A DNA stretch of 64,000 nucleotides from NCBI GenBank assembly GCA_019075905.1, contig JAGXAM010000004.1, forward strand, positions 1 to 64,000, read 5' to 3'. The translations under genes and the position numbers were made by a program. Origin of the DNA: Hyphomicrobiales bacterium. GTDB taxonomy: Bacteria > Pseudomonadota > Alphaproteobacteria > Rhizobiales > Beijerinckiaceae. Position 1 is the first letter of the stretch; each line of letters starts with the position of its first letter. The notes below the pieces were generated by a model, which had not been told where the DNA came from, ran no database searches, and saw only the letters and a program-made list of their open reading frames with translations. Of this stretch, positions 1 to 8,662 are shown piece by piece.

Positions 1-2
1 AA

Positions 3-458
3 ACCGACATCGACGCGGCCATGAAATTTGCCGGGGCGCAAGTGGCAACAGCTTACACCACGCCGCGTCCGCCGGTGAATTTCGTGGTGCTGGTCAGCGA
101 CGGCGTCCAGGACAAGGTCGACTGCAACACCACCGGCACCACCAGCGGCGGCTGCCGTGCTTATGAGCCGATTTCCTTGAGCACCTGCAATGCCCTGAAA
201 GCGGCCGGTGACCAGGTGGCTGTGGTTTACACGCCCTACCTGCCGATCACCAACAACAGCTGGTATAATAGCTATGTGGCGCCGATCAATGTTCAGCCGG
301 TGCCAGCCTCAGCCTCGCTGCCGCAGGTCACCAATGTCATGAAGAGCTGCGCCTCCGATCCCTCGCTGTTTGCCGAGACTGGCCCCAACACTGATATCGG
401 CACGGCGCTCAAGAACATATTTGAAAATGCTCTCGCCAGGACATTGCTGACCAACTGA
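3..458 (+). CDS. TadG-like pilus protein with vWA domain, 3' part only
   Basis: The reading frame is open from the first bases, so this is the C-terminal ~151 residues of a longer protein. It contains a strand resembling the end of a von Willebrand A domain (NFVVLVSDGVQD) and closes with a helix in which the TDIGTALKNIF stretch is typical of the end of TadG-type proteins. TadG proteins have an N-terminal membrane anchor (TadE-like) and a large extracytoplasmic vWA region, and they belong to tight-adherence (Flp) pilus loci. Several Cys residues are spread through the piece, consistent with an exported protein. The gene is convergent with nuoI. Two more TadE-like genes lie about 16 kb away on the other strand, so the locus looks split. 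The upstream ATG at 21 is internal and not a real start. Confidence 0.75.
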   Translation, partial: TDIDAAMKFAGAQVATAYTTPRPPVNFVVLVSDGVQDKVDCNTTGTTSGGCRAYEPISLSTCNALKAAGDQVAVVYTPYLPITNNSWYNSYVAPINVQPVPASASLPQVTNVMKSCASDPSLFAETGPNTDIGTALKNIFENALARTLLTN

Positions 459-550
459 CAAGCGTCAGGGAGAGCGGCCCTTGGCGCGGCGAAATTGTGC
501 AGTGACGCTGCGCAATCACAGGCCAGGCTTTGCTGGACGTGACACAGGCT

Positions 551-567
551 GGCACGTTTGACGTGCC
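551..567. terminator. Hairpin between convergent tadG-like gene and nuoI
   Basis: A perfect 7-bp inverted repeat (ggcacgt / acgtgcc) with a 3-nt loop sits between the two stop codons, about 90 bases after the tadG-like stop and 10 bases after the nuoI stop. It could end transcription from either side. No T-run follows on either strand, so it is at best a weak or bidirectional terminator. Confidence 0.35.
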
Positions 568-577
568 GCCATAGCCC

Positions 578-1066
578 TCAGCGATAGGGCGAATCGGCAG
601 CTATATTGCGGGCAATCTCGCGCTCCCAGCGGTCGCCATTGGCGAGCAGGCGCGCCTTGTCGTAATAAAGCTCCTCGCGAGTTTCGACCGAAAATTCCGC
701 ATTCGGGCCTTCGACAATGGCATCGACCGGGCAGGCCTCCTGGCACAGCCCGCAATAGATGCATTTTACCATATCGATGTCATAGCGCGTGGTGCGGCGG
801 GTGCCGTCATTTTGCCGCGGCCCAGCTTCGATGGTGATCGCCTGCGCCGGGCAGATAGCCTCGCACAATTTGCAGGCAATGCAGCGCTCTTCGCCATTCG
901 GGTAGCGGCGCAGTGCATGCTCGCCACGAAAGCGCGGCGACAGCGGGTTTTTCTCGTGCGGATAGTTCAGCGTCGCCTTGGGCTTGAACATGTAGCGCAC
1001 GCTCAGCGCCAGCGCGCCCGCGAATTCGCTCAGCAACAGGGATTTTGCGGCTTGGTCGAGTTTCAT
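578..1066 (-). CDS. nuoI: NADH-quinone oxidoreductase subunit I
   Basis: 162 residues, the normal length for the peripheral-arm subunit that carries clusters N6a and N6b of respiratory complex I. Two classical 4Fe-4S motifs are present: C62-x2-C65-x2-C68-x3-CP and C102-x2-C105-x2-C108-x3-CP. The ATG is preceded by a GAGGAC ribosome binding site. It is the last gene of a nuoG-nuoH-nuoI set and starts 10 bases after nuoH. In most alphaproteobacteria nuoJ follows directly. Here the next gene is a convergent tadG-like gene, so the complex I operon is interrupted after nuoI. Confidence 0.97.
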   Translation of the reverse strand: MKLDQAAKSLLLSEFAGALALSVRYMFKPKATLNYPHEKNPLSPRFRGEHALRRYPNGEERCIACKLCEAICPAQAITIEAGPRQNDGTRRTTRYDIDMVKCIYCGLCQEACPVDAIVEGPNAEFSVETREELYYDKARLLANGDRWEREIARNIAADSPYR

Positions 1067-1076
1067 GCTTGCGTCC

Positions 1077-2102
1077 TCAATGTCCCACGCTGCCCCAACC
1101 GGTCATTTCCAGCACCCCGGCCACCACAACCACGCCCACCAGCGAAATCGGCAGGAATACCTTCCAGCCAAGGCGCATCAATTGGTCATAGCGGTAACGC
1201 GGCACGATCACCTTTGTCATCGAGAACATGAACACCATCATGAAAACCTTGATGACAAACCAGATCACGCCCGGCACCCAAGTGAAGGGCGCGAAAGGCA
1301 GCGGCGGCAACCAGCCACCCAGAAACAGGATCGTCGCCATGGCACACATGGTGTATATCGCCACCAGTTCCGTCAGGAAGTACAGCAGGAACGGCGACGA
1401 CGAATATTCCACCATATAGCCCGCCACCAGCTCCGATTCCGCTTCCGGCAGATCGAAAGGCGGGCGGTTGGTCTCGGCCAGCGACGAAATGAAGAAGATC
1501 ACAAACATCGGAAACAGCGGGATAAAATACCAGTTCAGCAAGCCGAACCGGCCATTTTGCGCATTGACGATGTCGGTGAGGTTCAGCGAACCGGCGCAGA
1601 GCAGCACCGTGATCAGCACGAAGCCGATCGACACTTCATAGGAGACCATCTGCGCCGTCGAGCGCAGCGCGCTCAGGAATGGGTATTTGGAATTGGACGC
1701 CCAGCCGCCCATGATGACGCCATAAACACCCAGTGACGACACCGCAAACAGGTAGAGGATACCAACATTGATGTTGGAGACCGCCCAGCCGAAATTCACC
1801 GGTATCACCGCCCAGGCGGCAATCGCCAGCACCACGCCGAGCAGCGGCGCCAGCAAAAACAGGCCCTTGTTGGCACCGGCGGGAATCACCGGCTCTTTCA
1901 GGATGAATTTCAGGAAGTCGGCGAAGGGTTGCATCGTCCCCCATGGCCCGACGACATTGGGCCCGCGCCGCAATTGCGCCGCCGCCCAGATCTTGCGTTC
2001 GCCATAAATCAGCACTGCGGTCGCCAGCAACAGGCACACCAGCACGATGACGCTCTTGAGCAGCGCAAACAGCACGACACCCCAGGGAAATGCAGATGCC
2101 AT
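1077..2102 (-). CDS. nuoH: NADH-quinone oxidoreductase subunit H
   Basis: 341 residues, with about eight membrane segments. This is the membrane subunit that joins the hydrophilic and membrane arms of complex I and helps to form the quinone site. Diagnostic stretches are [11 protein letters not shown] near the N-terminus, the [19 protein letters not shown] loop with its conserved acidic residues, and the KVFMMVF segment near the end. The ATG lies 5 bases after the nuoG stop, and a GGAG Shine-Dalgarno overlaps the nuoG stop codon, so translation is probably coupled. It belongs with nuoG and nuoI. Confidence 0.97.
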   Translation of the reverse strand: MASAFPWGVVLFALLKSVIVLVCLLLATAVLIYGERKIWAAAQLRRGPNVVGPWGTMQPFADFLKFILKEPVIPAGANKGLFLLAPLLGVVLAIAAWAVIPVNFGWAVSNINVGILYLFAVSSLGVYGVIMGGWASNSKYPFLSALRSTAQMVSYEVSIGFVLITVLLCAGSLNLTDIVNAQNGRFGLLNWYFIPLFPMFVIFFISSLAETNRPPFDLPEAESELVAGYMVEYSSSPFLLYFLTELVAIYTMCAMATILFLGGWLPPLPFAPFTWVPGVIWFVIKVFMMVFMFSMTKVIVPRYRYDQLMRLGWKVFLPISLVGVVVVAGVLEMTGWGSVGH

Positions 2103-2106
2103 GCCG

Positions 2107-4170
2107 TTACTCCGCCGCTTTCAGGTGCATTTGGCCGGCCCGCGCCTGCGCCAGGGCGGAACATTCCGCCATAACGCCGGAAGCCCGCGCAATCGGGTTG
2201 GTGAGATAAAAATCCAGCACCGCGCTGGCAAAATCGGCCTGGTCGCAAGCCCCGGCCTGCGGCGCTTCGCCAAAGTCTGCGGTAACGATGGTATCGACGG
2301 CCGCCATATGCGGATGCGCCGCATAAAGCGCCGCGCGCAAGGCCGCCAGCGTATCGAAGGGCAGGCGCTGGCCGAGCACTTCCGACAGAGCGCGCAGCAC
2401 CGCCCAGTCCTCGCGCGCATCGCCCGGCGGGAAGGAAGCCCGGTCAGCCATCTGCACCCGGCCCTCGGTATTGACGTAGGTTCCGGATTTCTCGGTATAG
2501 GCCGCTCCCGGCAGGATCACGTCGGCGCGGTGTGCGCCCCGGTCACCATGCGTGCCGATGTAAACCACGAAGGCTCCCGGCGCGATGTCGATTTCATCGG
2601 CGCCCAGCAGGAAGATCACATCGAGCCCGCCCGCCTTGGCCATGGCGGCAGCATCGAGCCCGCCCGCGCCCGGCACGAAGCCGATATCAAGCCCGCCGAC
2701 GCGGCTGGCGGCATGATGCAGCACGTTGAAGCCGTTCCAGCCCTCGGCGATGACACCCATGGCGCGCGCGCTCTTGAGGGCCGAAGCCAGCACCGCCTCG
2801 CCATCGGGGCGGTTGAAAGCTCCTGAGCCGATCACGAACATCGGATGCGCCTCAGCCGCCGGCGCATGGCCTTCAAGACCCTGCAAGGCCGCAGGCCCGG
2901 CTCCGAGATAATTATAGTGGTAGGTCAGGTCGGCCCTTTCGCCGATGACGTGGAATTTGGTGCCGGCCTTGGCCCAGGCGCGGCGGAACCGGGCATTGAG
3001 CACTGCCGCCTCACGCCGCGGGTTGCAGCCGACCAGCATGATCGCCCCGGCCTGATCGACGCCGGCCAGCGTGGAATTGAACAAATATGATGCCCGGCCA
3101 AATTTGGGATGCAGCTTCGAGCCGTCCTGCCGGCAATCTAGATGCGGCGAGCCGAGCTTGCCCATCAGCGCCTGCAAGGCAAACATCTCCTCGACCGTCG
3201 CCAGATCCCCGGCGAGCGCACCGATCCGTTCCGGCTTGCTGGCCTTCACCCTGTCGGCAATCTGGCCGAAGGCCTCCTGCCAGCTTGCCGGGCGCAGCCG
3301 GCCATTCTCGCGAATATAGGGCCGGTCGAGCCGCTGCTTTTTCAGGCCGTCGACCACGTGCCGGGTCTTGTCGGAGATCCATTCCTCGTTGATCGCATCA
3401 TTGACGAGCGGCAGGATACGCATGACCTCGCGGCCACGGGTGTCGATGCGAATCGACGAGCCGAGCGCGTCCATCACATCCACCGACGGCGTTTTCACAT
3501 ATTCCCAGGCACGCGCCTGAAAACTCTGCGGCTTTTGCAGCAAGGCCCCCACCGGGCACAGATCCGCGACATTGGCGGAAAGTTCCGATGCCATCGCCGC
3601 TTCGAGATAGGTGGTGATTTCCATATCCTCGCCGCGCCCGATCGCACCCATATCGCCGGTGCCCGCCACTTCGGCTGTAAAGCGCACGCAGCGGGTGCAT
3701 TGAATGCATCGGTTCATCGAGGTTTTCACCAAGGGCCCGATGTATTTGTCCTCGACTGCCCGCTTGTTTTCGTGGAAGCGTGACGAATCGACGCCAAAGG
3801 CCATGGCCTGATCCTGCAGGTCACATTCGCCGCCCTGGTCGCAAATCGGGCAATCGAGCGGATGATTGATGAGCAGGAACTCCATGACGCCTTCGCGCGC
3901 CTTCTTCACCATCGGTGAATTGGTCAGCACCACAGGCGCCTCACCATTCGGCCCGGGGCGCAGGTCGCGCACCGCCATGGCACAGGAGGCCGTCGGCTTG
4001 GGCGGGCCACCCTTCACCTCGACAAGGCACATGCGGCAATTGCCGGCTATCGACAGGCGCTCATGAAAACAAAAGCGCGGAACCTCGCTGCCCGCGACTT
4101 CGCAAGCCTGAAGCAACGTATATTCCGGCGGCACTTCGAGCTCTTTGCCGTCAATGTTGATTTTCGCCAT
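2107..4170 (-). CDS. nuoG: NADH-quinone oxidoreductase subunit G
   Basis: 687 residues from the chosen ATG. The open frame extends 21 codons further, but the protein beginning [13 protein letters not shown] matches the family start and has an AGG Shine-Dalgarno upstream. The N-terminus is a 2Fe-2S ferredoxin domain with C34, C45, C48 and C63. It is followed by the His-ligated 4Fe-4S site H103-C107-C110-C116 and by a further cluster site with C155, C158 and C161 plus a Cys in the later DLCPVGAL stretch. The remainder is a molybdopterin-oxidoreductase-like domain without cofactor, as in other NuoG. nuoF is not upstream. The divergent neighbour is a YCII-domain gene, so nuoGHI stand alone here. 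Confidence 0.96.
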   Translation of the reverse strand: MAKINIDGKELEVPPEYTLLQACEVAGSEVPRFCFHERLSIAGNCRMCLVEVKGGPPKPTASCAMAVRDLRPGPNGEAPVVLTNSPMVKKAREGVMEFLLINHPLDCPICDQGGECDLQDQAMAFGVDSSRFHENKRAVEDKYIGPLVKTSMNRCIQCTRCVRFTAEVAGTGDMGAIGRGEDMEITTYLEAAMASELSANVADLCPVGALLQKPQSFQARAWEYVKTPSVDVMDALGSSIRIDTRGREVMRILPLVNDAINEEWISDKTRHVVDGLKKQRLDRPYIRENGRLRPASWQEAFGQIADRVKASKPERIGALAGDLATVEEMFALQALMGKLGSPHLDCRQDGSKLHPKFGRASYLFNSTLAGVDQAGAIMLVGCNPRREAAVLNARFRRAWAKAGTKFHVIGERADLTYHYNYLGAGPAALQGLEGHAPAAEAHPMFVIGSGAFNRPDGEAVLASALKSARAMGVIAEGWNGFNVLHHAASRVGGLDIGFVPGAGGLDAAAMAKAGGLDVIFLLGADEIDIAPGAFVVYIGTHGDRGAHRADVILPGAAYTEKSGTYVNTEGRVQMADRASFPPGDAREDWAVLRALSEVLGQRLPFDTLAALRAALYAAHPHMAAVDTIVTADFGEAPQAGACDQADFASAVLDFYLTNPIARASGVMAECSALAQARAGQMHLKAAE

Positions 4171-4392
4171 GAAACAACCTGTTAAAATTCTGCGCCGCGC
4201 CTGAAAGGTCGCCGGGCCGACCCCCAGCGTCATGCACCACGGCTCTTAGCGCGAAGGCGGGCCCGGTGCAATCAATGATATCGCCTGCCTTTACGCAAAG
4301 CGCGCATGGCGGGATGACGATTTTTGCTTTGACAGTGCCACGCCCGCCTGTATGGTCCTCGTCACCCTGCAAAACCGGCAAAGGCGTGTGCC

Positions 4393-4740
4393 ATGAGTGG
4401 CGAAAAACTGAAATTCATGGTGCTTTTTCTTATTCCTGGCGCAGTCATGGCCGATTGGGCCAAGATTGATGCCGCCACGCGCGAGGCCTCGGAAGCCAGG
4501 CTCATGGCTGAATGGCAGGCGTGGATGGCCGAACACAAGGCCATGATCATGACCACCGAGGCCGCAGGCAAGACGAGGCGCGTCACCGCCGCGGGCGCCA
4601 GCGACGCGAAAAACGACATTATCCTCTATTCGATGGTTGAGGCGGAGAGCCTTGAAGCTGCCGCCAGAGCTTTTGAAGGCCACCCGCATCTGCAGATTCC
4701 GCAGGCCAGCATCGAAGTCATGGCCGTGCGGCCGATGTGA
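4393..4740 (+). CDS. YCII-related domain protein
   Basis: 115 residues resembling the small alpha/beta YCII family, a dimeric fold distantly related to muconolactone isomerase and also used by DGPF-type proteins. The C-terminal part (SMVEAESLEAAARAFEGHPHL) shows the usual pattern of a helix followed by a short His-Pro loop. Reactions are unknown for nearly all members. The gene is divergent from nuoG across 222 bases and convergent with cobQ, so it is probably monocistronic. An alternative internal ATG exists at M8. No function can be given from context. Confidence 0.7.
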   Translation: MSGEKLKFMVLFLIPGAVMADWAKIDAATREASEARLMAEWQAWMAEHKAMIMTTEAAGKTRRVTAAGASDAKNDIILYSMVEAESLEAAARAFEGHPHLQIPQASIEVMAVRPM

Positions 4741-4761
4741 GATACCAGACGCCGGCAGCTC

Positions 4762-6228
4762 TCATCGCGCCAGCGCCAGCAATCCATCGAGATCGATGCA
4801 GGCTTCCAGATGCTGCGCCAGGGCATCGAGCGTTGCCTCGACATTGGCTTCATAGGCGAGGCTGGAGGACACGCCGATCCAGCCCAGCAAGGCCGTGCGC
4901 TGGGCATCATCATTGAACAGCCCATGGACATAGCAACCGCGAATCAGGTCATCGGCTGAACGCGCGCCATCGAGGCGGCCATCATTCATCTGCAACCACG
5001 GCTGCGCCATGGCCGGCCCGGTACTGATGCCGATATGCATTTCATAGCCACGGAAGGCCGCACCATCGGCGAGGCTGACCCCCTCCACGGCCTCAAGCCG
5101 CTTGCTGCCGGTCAGTTCCGTCGCGAGATCGAGCAGGCCGAGACCCGGCACGGTTTCAGCCACGCCTTCCATGCCGTTGGGATCGCTGACGGCGCGCCCC
5201 AGCATCTGCATCCCGGCACATATGCCGGCCACCTTGCCGCCGCGCCGCACATGCGCCGCAAGATCGATGTCCCAGCCCTGCGCCCGCAAAAACCGCAAAT
5301 CGGCGATGGTCGCCTTGGAGCCAGGCAGAATCACCAGATCGCACACCGGCAGGGGCCGGCCGGGTGCCACAAACACGAGATCAACCCCCGGCTCTTGCGC
5401 CAGCGGGTCGAAATCATCGAAATTGGCGAGGCGCGACAGGCGCGGTATGGCGATGGTCACAGCCTTGTCGCGGCCGGCCCGTTCGTGCCCGCCACCCCGC
5501 TCCAGACCCGCCGCATCCTCGGCAGGCAGGCGGCCCGCCGCGCTGAAATGCGGAATCAGCCCCAGTGCCTGCCAGCCGGTTCTCTCGGCAATCAGGCGCA
5601 TGCCATCGGCAAACAGCGTCGGGTCACCGCGAAACCGGTTGACCAGAAAGCCCTTGATGCGCGCAGCATCATCGGGCGCCATCACCACCCTGGTGCCGAC
5701 GATCTGCGCAATGACGCCGCCCCGGTCGATGTCGCCCATCAGCACCACCGGCACATCGGCGGCGCTGGCAAAGCCCATATTGGCAATATCATGGGCGCGC
5801 AGATTGACCTCTGCGGCGCTGCCCGCGCCCTCGACCAGCACCAGATCGCAGCGCGCTTTCAGGCTCTCGAAGCTTTCCAGCACAGGTTCCATAAGACGCG
5901 GCTTCAGGCGCTGGTAATCGCGCGCCCGTGCCGTGCCGAAAATCCGGCCCTGCACGATGATCTGCGCCCCGGTCTCGCTCTGCGGCTTGAGCAGCACCGG
6001 GTTCATGTCGGTGTGCGGGGCGATGCTGCAGGCCCGCGCCTGCAGAGCCTGGGCGCGGCCGATCTCGCCGCCATCAGCGGTCACTGCAGCATTATTCGAC
6101 ATATTCTGCGGCTTGAACGGCAGCACCCGCATCCCGCGCTGCGTGAAAGCCCGGCACAGGCCGGCAATGATCAGCGATTTGCCGACATCCGACCCCGTGC
6201 CCTGCAACATCAGGGTCCTGGCGGTCAA
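4762..6228 (-). CDS. cobQ: Cobyric acid synthase (glutamine-hydrolysing)
   Basis: 488 residues. The enzyme amidates four side chains of adenosylcobyrinic acid a,c-diamide using glutamine and ATP, late in cobalamin synthesis. The N-terminal ATPase half has the P-loop GTGSDVGKS at residues 10-18 and the family signature KPQNMSNNA. The C-terminal half is a class I glutamine amidotransferase, with its nucleophile Cys in [10 protein letters not shown]. The start is a TTG whose bases overlap the cobO stop codon (TTGA), with an AAGG element upstream. An ATG six codons later is the alternative. It is coupled to cobO, and no other cob gene is near. Confidence 0.95.
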   Translation of the reverse strand: MTARTLMLQGTGSDVGKSLIIAGLCRAFTQRGMRVLPFKPQNMSNNAAVTADGGEIGRAQALQARACSIAPHTDMNPVLLKPQSETGAQIIVQGRIFGTARARDYQRLKPRLMEPVLESFESLKARCDLVLVEGAGSAAEVNLRAHDIANMGFASAADVPVVLMGDIDRGGVIAQIVGTRVVMAPDDAARIKGFLVNRFRGDPTLFADGMRLIAERTGWQALGLIPHFSAAGRLPAEDAAGLERGGGHERAGRDKAVTIAIPRLSRLANFDDFDPLAQEPGVDLVFVAPGRPLPVCDLVILPGSKATIADLRFLRAQGWDIDLAAHVRRGGKVAGICAGMQMLGRAVSDPNGMEGVAETVPGLGLLDLATELTGSKRLEAVEGVSLADGAAFRGYEMHIGISTGPAMAQPWLQMNDGRLDGARSADDLIRGCYVHGLFNDDAQRTALLGWIGVSSSLAYEANVEATLDALAQHLEACIDLDGLLALAR

Positions 6229-6842
6229 AATTCTATGCCTTGCTGCGCCCGCACACCTGCGGCGAAATGATGTTTGACCGCCGTCATTTCGCTCACCAGA
6301 TCCGCCAGTTCGATCAGCGCCGGCTTGGCATTGCGCCCGGTGACGACGATGTGAAGGTCGGCCCGCCGCGCCGCCAGCGCCGCCAGAACCTCGTCGAGAT
6401 CAAGATAATCATAACGCAGGGTGATATTGAGTTCATCGAGCACGATCAGCCTGATCGTCGTATCGGCCATCAGCGCCTTGGCCTGGTTCCAGGCGCGCGT
6501 GGCAGCGGCGACATCGCGGGCGCGGTCCTGCGTCTCCCAGGTGAAACCCTCGCCCATGGTATGCCAGGCAATGGCGTCGCCAAAGCGCGCCAGCGCCCGC
6601 TTCTCGCCCGTGTCCCAGGCACCCTTTATGAATTGCACCACACCGACCTTCCAGTCATGGCCGAGCGCCCGCAGGATCAAGCCGAAGGCCGCCGTGGATT
6701 TGCCCTTGCCCGCCCCGGTATGGACGATCAGCAGACCCTTCTCATGCACGCTCTTGCTCGCCACCTCGGCATCCTGAACGGCCTTGCGCTTGACCATTTT
6801 GTCGCGGTGGCGCTGCTCAAGCGGCGTGATATTATCGGTCAT
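6225..6842 (-). CDS. cobO: Cob(I)yrinic acid a,c-diamide adenosyltransferase
   Basis: 205 residues of the CobO/CobA/BtuR family, which transfers the adenosyl group of ATP to the cobalt of corrinoids. The N-terminal region contains the P-loop GAGKGKST at residues 43-50, followed by the family stretches VVQFIKGAW and [11 protein letters not shown], and ends with a conserved VTGRNAK segment. The stop codon overlaps the first bases of cobQ, so the two form an operon that catalyses successive steps. The upstream gap to the divergent methyltransferase is only about 84 bases. That is too short for a complete cobalamin riboswitch, and no B12 box was seen. Confidence 0.95.
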   Translation of the reverse strand: MTDNITPLEQRHRDKMVKRKAVQDAEVASKSVHEKGLLIVHTGAGKGKSTAAFGLILRALGHDWKVGVVQFIKGAWDTGEKRALARFGDAIAWHTMGEGFTWETQDRARDVAAATRAWNQAKALMADTTIRLIVLDELNITLRYDYLDLDEVLAALAARRADLHIVVTGRNAKPALIELADLVSEMTAVKHHFAAGVRAQQGIEF

Positions 6843-6926
6843 CGCGGGTGGCCTTTTTGTTGCATCGTCATGTCAGGACAAACACCAAAGCGGCGCGCCC
6901 CGCAAGCCCGGATCAAAAGCCAAACC

Positions 6927-7547
6927 ATGACAGGTTCCACCCGCGATCACTGGCAGGGCGTCTATGAGCAGAAGGCCGATACCAGCGTCAGCTGGTATGA
7001 GGCGACGCCGCTGCTATCGCTATCGCTGATCGAGGCCACCGCAATCGCGCCGCCGGCCCGCATCATAGATATTGGCGGCGGTGCCTCGCGTCTGGTCGAT
7101 CACCTGGTAGCGCGCGGATTTGGCGTCAGCGTGCTCGATCTTTCCGGCGCGGCGCTCGGCCTCGCCCGCACCCGGCTCGGAGCCAGGGCGTCGGGCGTCA
7201 CATGGATCGAGGCCGATGTCAGGCACTTTGCTGCCTCAACGCCCTTTGATCTCTGGCATGACCGTGCCGCCTTGCATTTTCTCACCGCGCGCGAGGATCA
7301 GCAGGCCTATGTCGCGGCGCTTGGCCATGGCCTGCGGCGCAGCGGCATTGCCATCATCGGCACTTTCGCGCCGGACGGGCCGGAAAAATGCAGCGGTCTG
7401 CCGGTGCAGCGCCATGATGCCGAGAGTCTCGCCTTGTTGCTGGGCAAGGATTTCCGCCTCGTCAGCACCACGCGCCACAACCATCTGACGCCGGGTGGCG
7501 GCACGCAGAAATTCCAGTTTTCCACCTTTCAGCGCGTGCCGGCCTGA
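6927..7547 (+). CDS. Class I SAM-dependent methyltransferase
   Basis: 206 residues from the chosen ATG. Motif I is IIDIGGGAS at residues 46-54, followed by an acidic strand end (SVLDLSG), then EADVRHF and the DRAALHFL segment typical of small Rossmann methyltransferases. The conserved N-terminal stretch DHWQGVYEQK supports this start. The open frame runs much further upstream across cobO, but that part is only its antisense shadow. A second ATG at 6870 would add 19 residues. The substrate is unknown. The gene is divergent from cobO and ends 11 bases before the convergent transaldolase gene. Confidence 0.85.
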   Translation: MTGSTRDHWQGVYEQKADTSVSWYEATPLLSLSLIEATAIAPPARIIDIGGGASRLVDHLVARGFGVSVLDLSGAALGLARTRLGARASGVTWIEADVRHFAASTPFDLWHDRAALHFLTAREDQQAYVAALGHGLRRSGIAIIGTFAPDGPEKCSGLPVQRHDAESLALLLGKDFRLVSTTRHNHLTPGGGTQKFQFSTFQRVPA

Positions 7548-7558
7548 ATCCCCCGGGG

Positions 7559-8497
7559 CTAGCCGCGCGCCACCAGAGAGCGCAGCGCGCCCAAATCCTT
7601 GGCAAAGACGCGAATGCCCTCACTGAGTTTCTCGGTGGCCATGGCATCGCCATTGAGCATCCAGCGGAAGGTCTTTTCATCCATGGTGATGCGCTCCGGC
7701 GCCGGGCCGGGATGCGCGGGATCAAGCACACGCTCCAGCTTGCCGGAGTCATTGTCGAGTTCCTGCAACAATTGCGGCGAAATCGTCAGGCGATCGCAAC
7801 CGCTCAGGCCCTCAATCTCGCCGGTATTGCGAAACGACGCACCCATCACCACGGTCTTGATGCCATAGGCCTTATAATAGGCATAGATCGTGCGCACCGA
7901 GAGCACGCCGGGGTCGGTTTCGGTCGTGTAAGGCCCGCCACCGCTTTTCATGTGCCAATCCAGAATGCGCCCGATAAAAGGCGAGATCAGGAAGGCACCC
8001 GCCTCGGCACAGGCCAGCGCCTGCGCCAGCGAAAACACCAAAGTCAGATTGCAGTTGATCCCCTGCTTTTCCAGTTCGGCAGCGGCCTGCGCCCCCTCCC
8101 AGGTCGCGGCGATCTTGATCAGGATACGCTCGCGGCCAATGCCACGCGCTGCATAATCGGCAATGATCGCCCTGGCCTTGGCCACTGTCGCGGCTGCATC
8201 AAATGACAGATCCGCATCGACTTCCGTCGAAACCCGGCCCGGCACGATTTTGCTCAGCTCGACACCAAAATTCACCGCCAGACGATCCGTGACGAGGTGC
8301 GCCGAGGCGCCGCTGCGTTTGCCCCAGGCAATGGCCTCTTCAACCAGCGGCGCATAGGCCGGCAATTGCGCCGCCTTGAGAATCAGCGAGGGGTTGGTGG
8401 TGGCATCCACCGGCTTGAATTTCGCGATCGATGCCATGTCACCGGTGTCGGCGACGACAACGCTCATCGCGCGCAACTGTTCCAGCTTGCTGGTCAT
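7559..8497 (-). CDS. tal: Transaldolase
   Basis: 312 residues, the length of classical TalB-type transaldolase of the pentose phosphate pathway. It exchanges a dihydroxyacetone unit between sedoheptulose-7-phosphate and glyceraldehyde-3-phosphate. Catalytic residues can be placed: D17 in VVADTG, the DATTNPSLI motif at residues 31-39, and the Schiff-base Lys128 in [11 protein letters not shown]. The ATG was chosen because it is preceded by AGAGGAC. The open frame extends 37 codons further without family similarity. It is downstream of the nitrate operon on the same strand, separated by 165 bases that include a hairpin. Confidence 0.96.
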   Translation of the reverse strand: MTSKLEQLRAMSVVVADTGDMASIAKFKPVDATTNPSLILKAAQLPAYAPLVEEAIAWGKRSGASAHLVTDRLAVNFGVELSKIVPGRVSTEVDADLSFDAAATVAKARAIIADYAARGIGRERILIKIAATWEGAQAAAELEKQGINCNLTLVFSLAQALACAEAGAFLISPFIGRILDWHMKSGGGPYTTETDPGVLSVRTIYAYYKAYGIKTVVMGASFRNTGEIEGLSGCDRLTISPQLLQELDNDSGKLERVLDPAHPGPAPERITMDEKTFRWMLNGDAMATEKLSEGIRVFAKDLGALRSLVARG

Positions 8498-8634
8498 TTT
8501 GTCCTCTGGGTTAGGCAGGCTCAGGGCGAGGCCTGCAGGTCGATGATGAGGGCCCGGAAATTGTGGGCATCGATGCCCTCGTGGCGCTGCGCGCCAGCAT
8601 ATCTCCAAAGTTCAGCGAATCCACGCACATGCCC

Positions 8635-8648
8635 CTGACCTTAGTCAG
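8635..8648 (-). terminator. Short hairpin after nasC
   Basis: A 5-bp stem (ctgac / gtcag) with a 4-nt loop lies 15-28 bases beyond the nitrate reductase stop codon, in the 165-base gap before tal. No U-run follows, so termination is only a suggestion from its position. Confidence 0.3.
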
Positions 8649-8662
8649 ATCAGGCGTGATTG

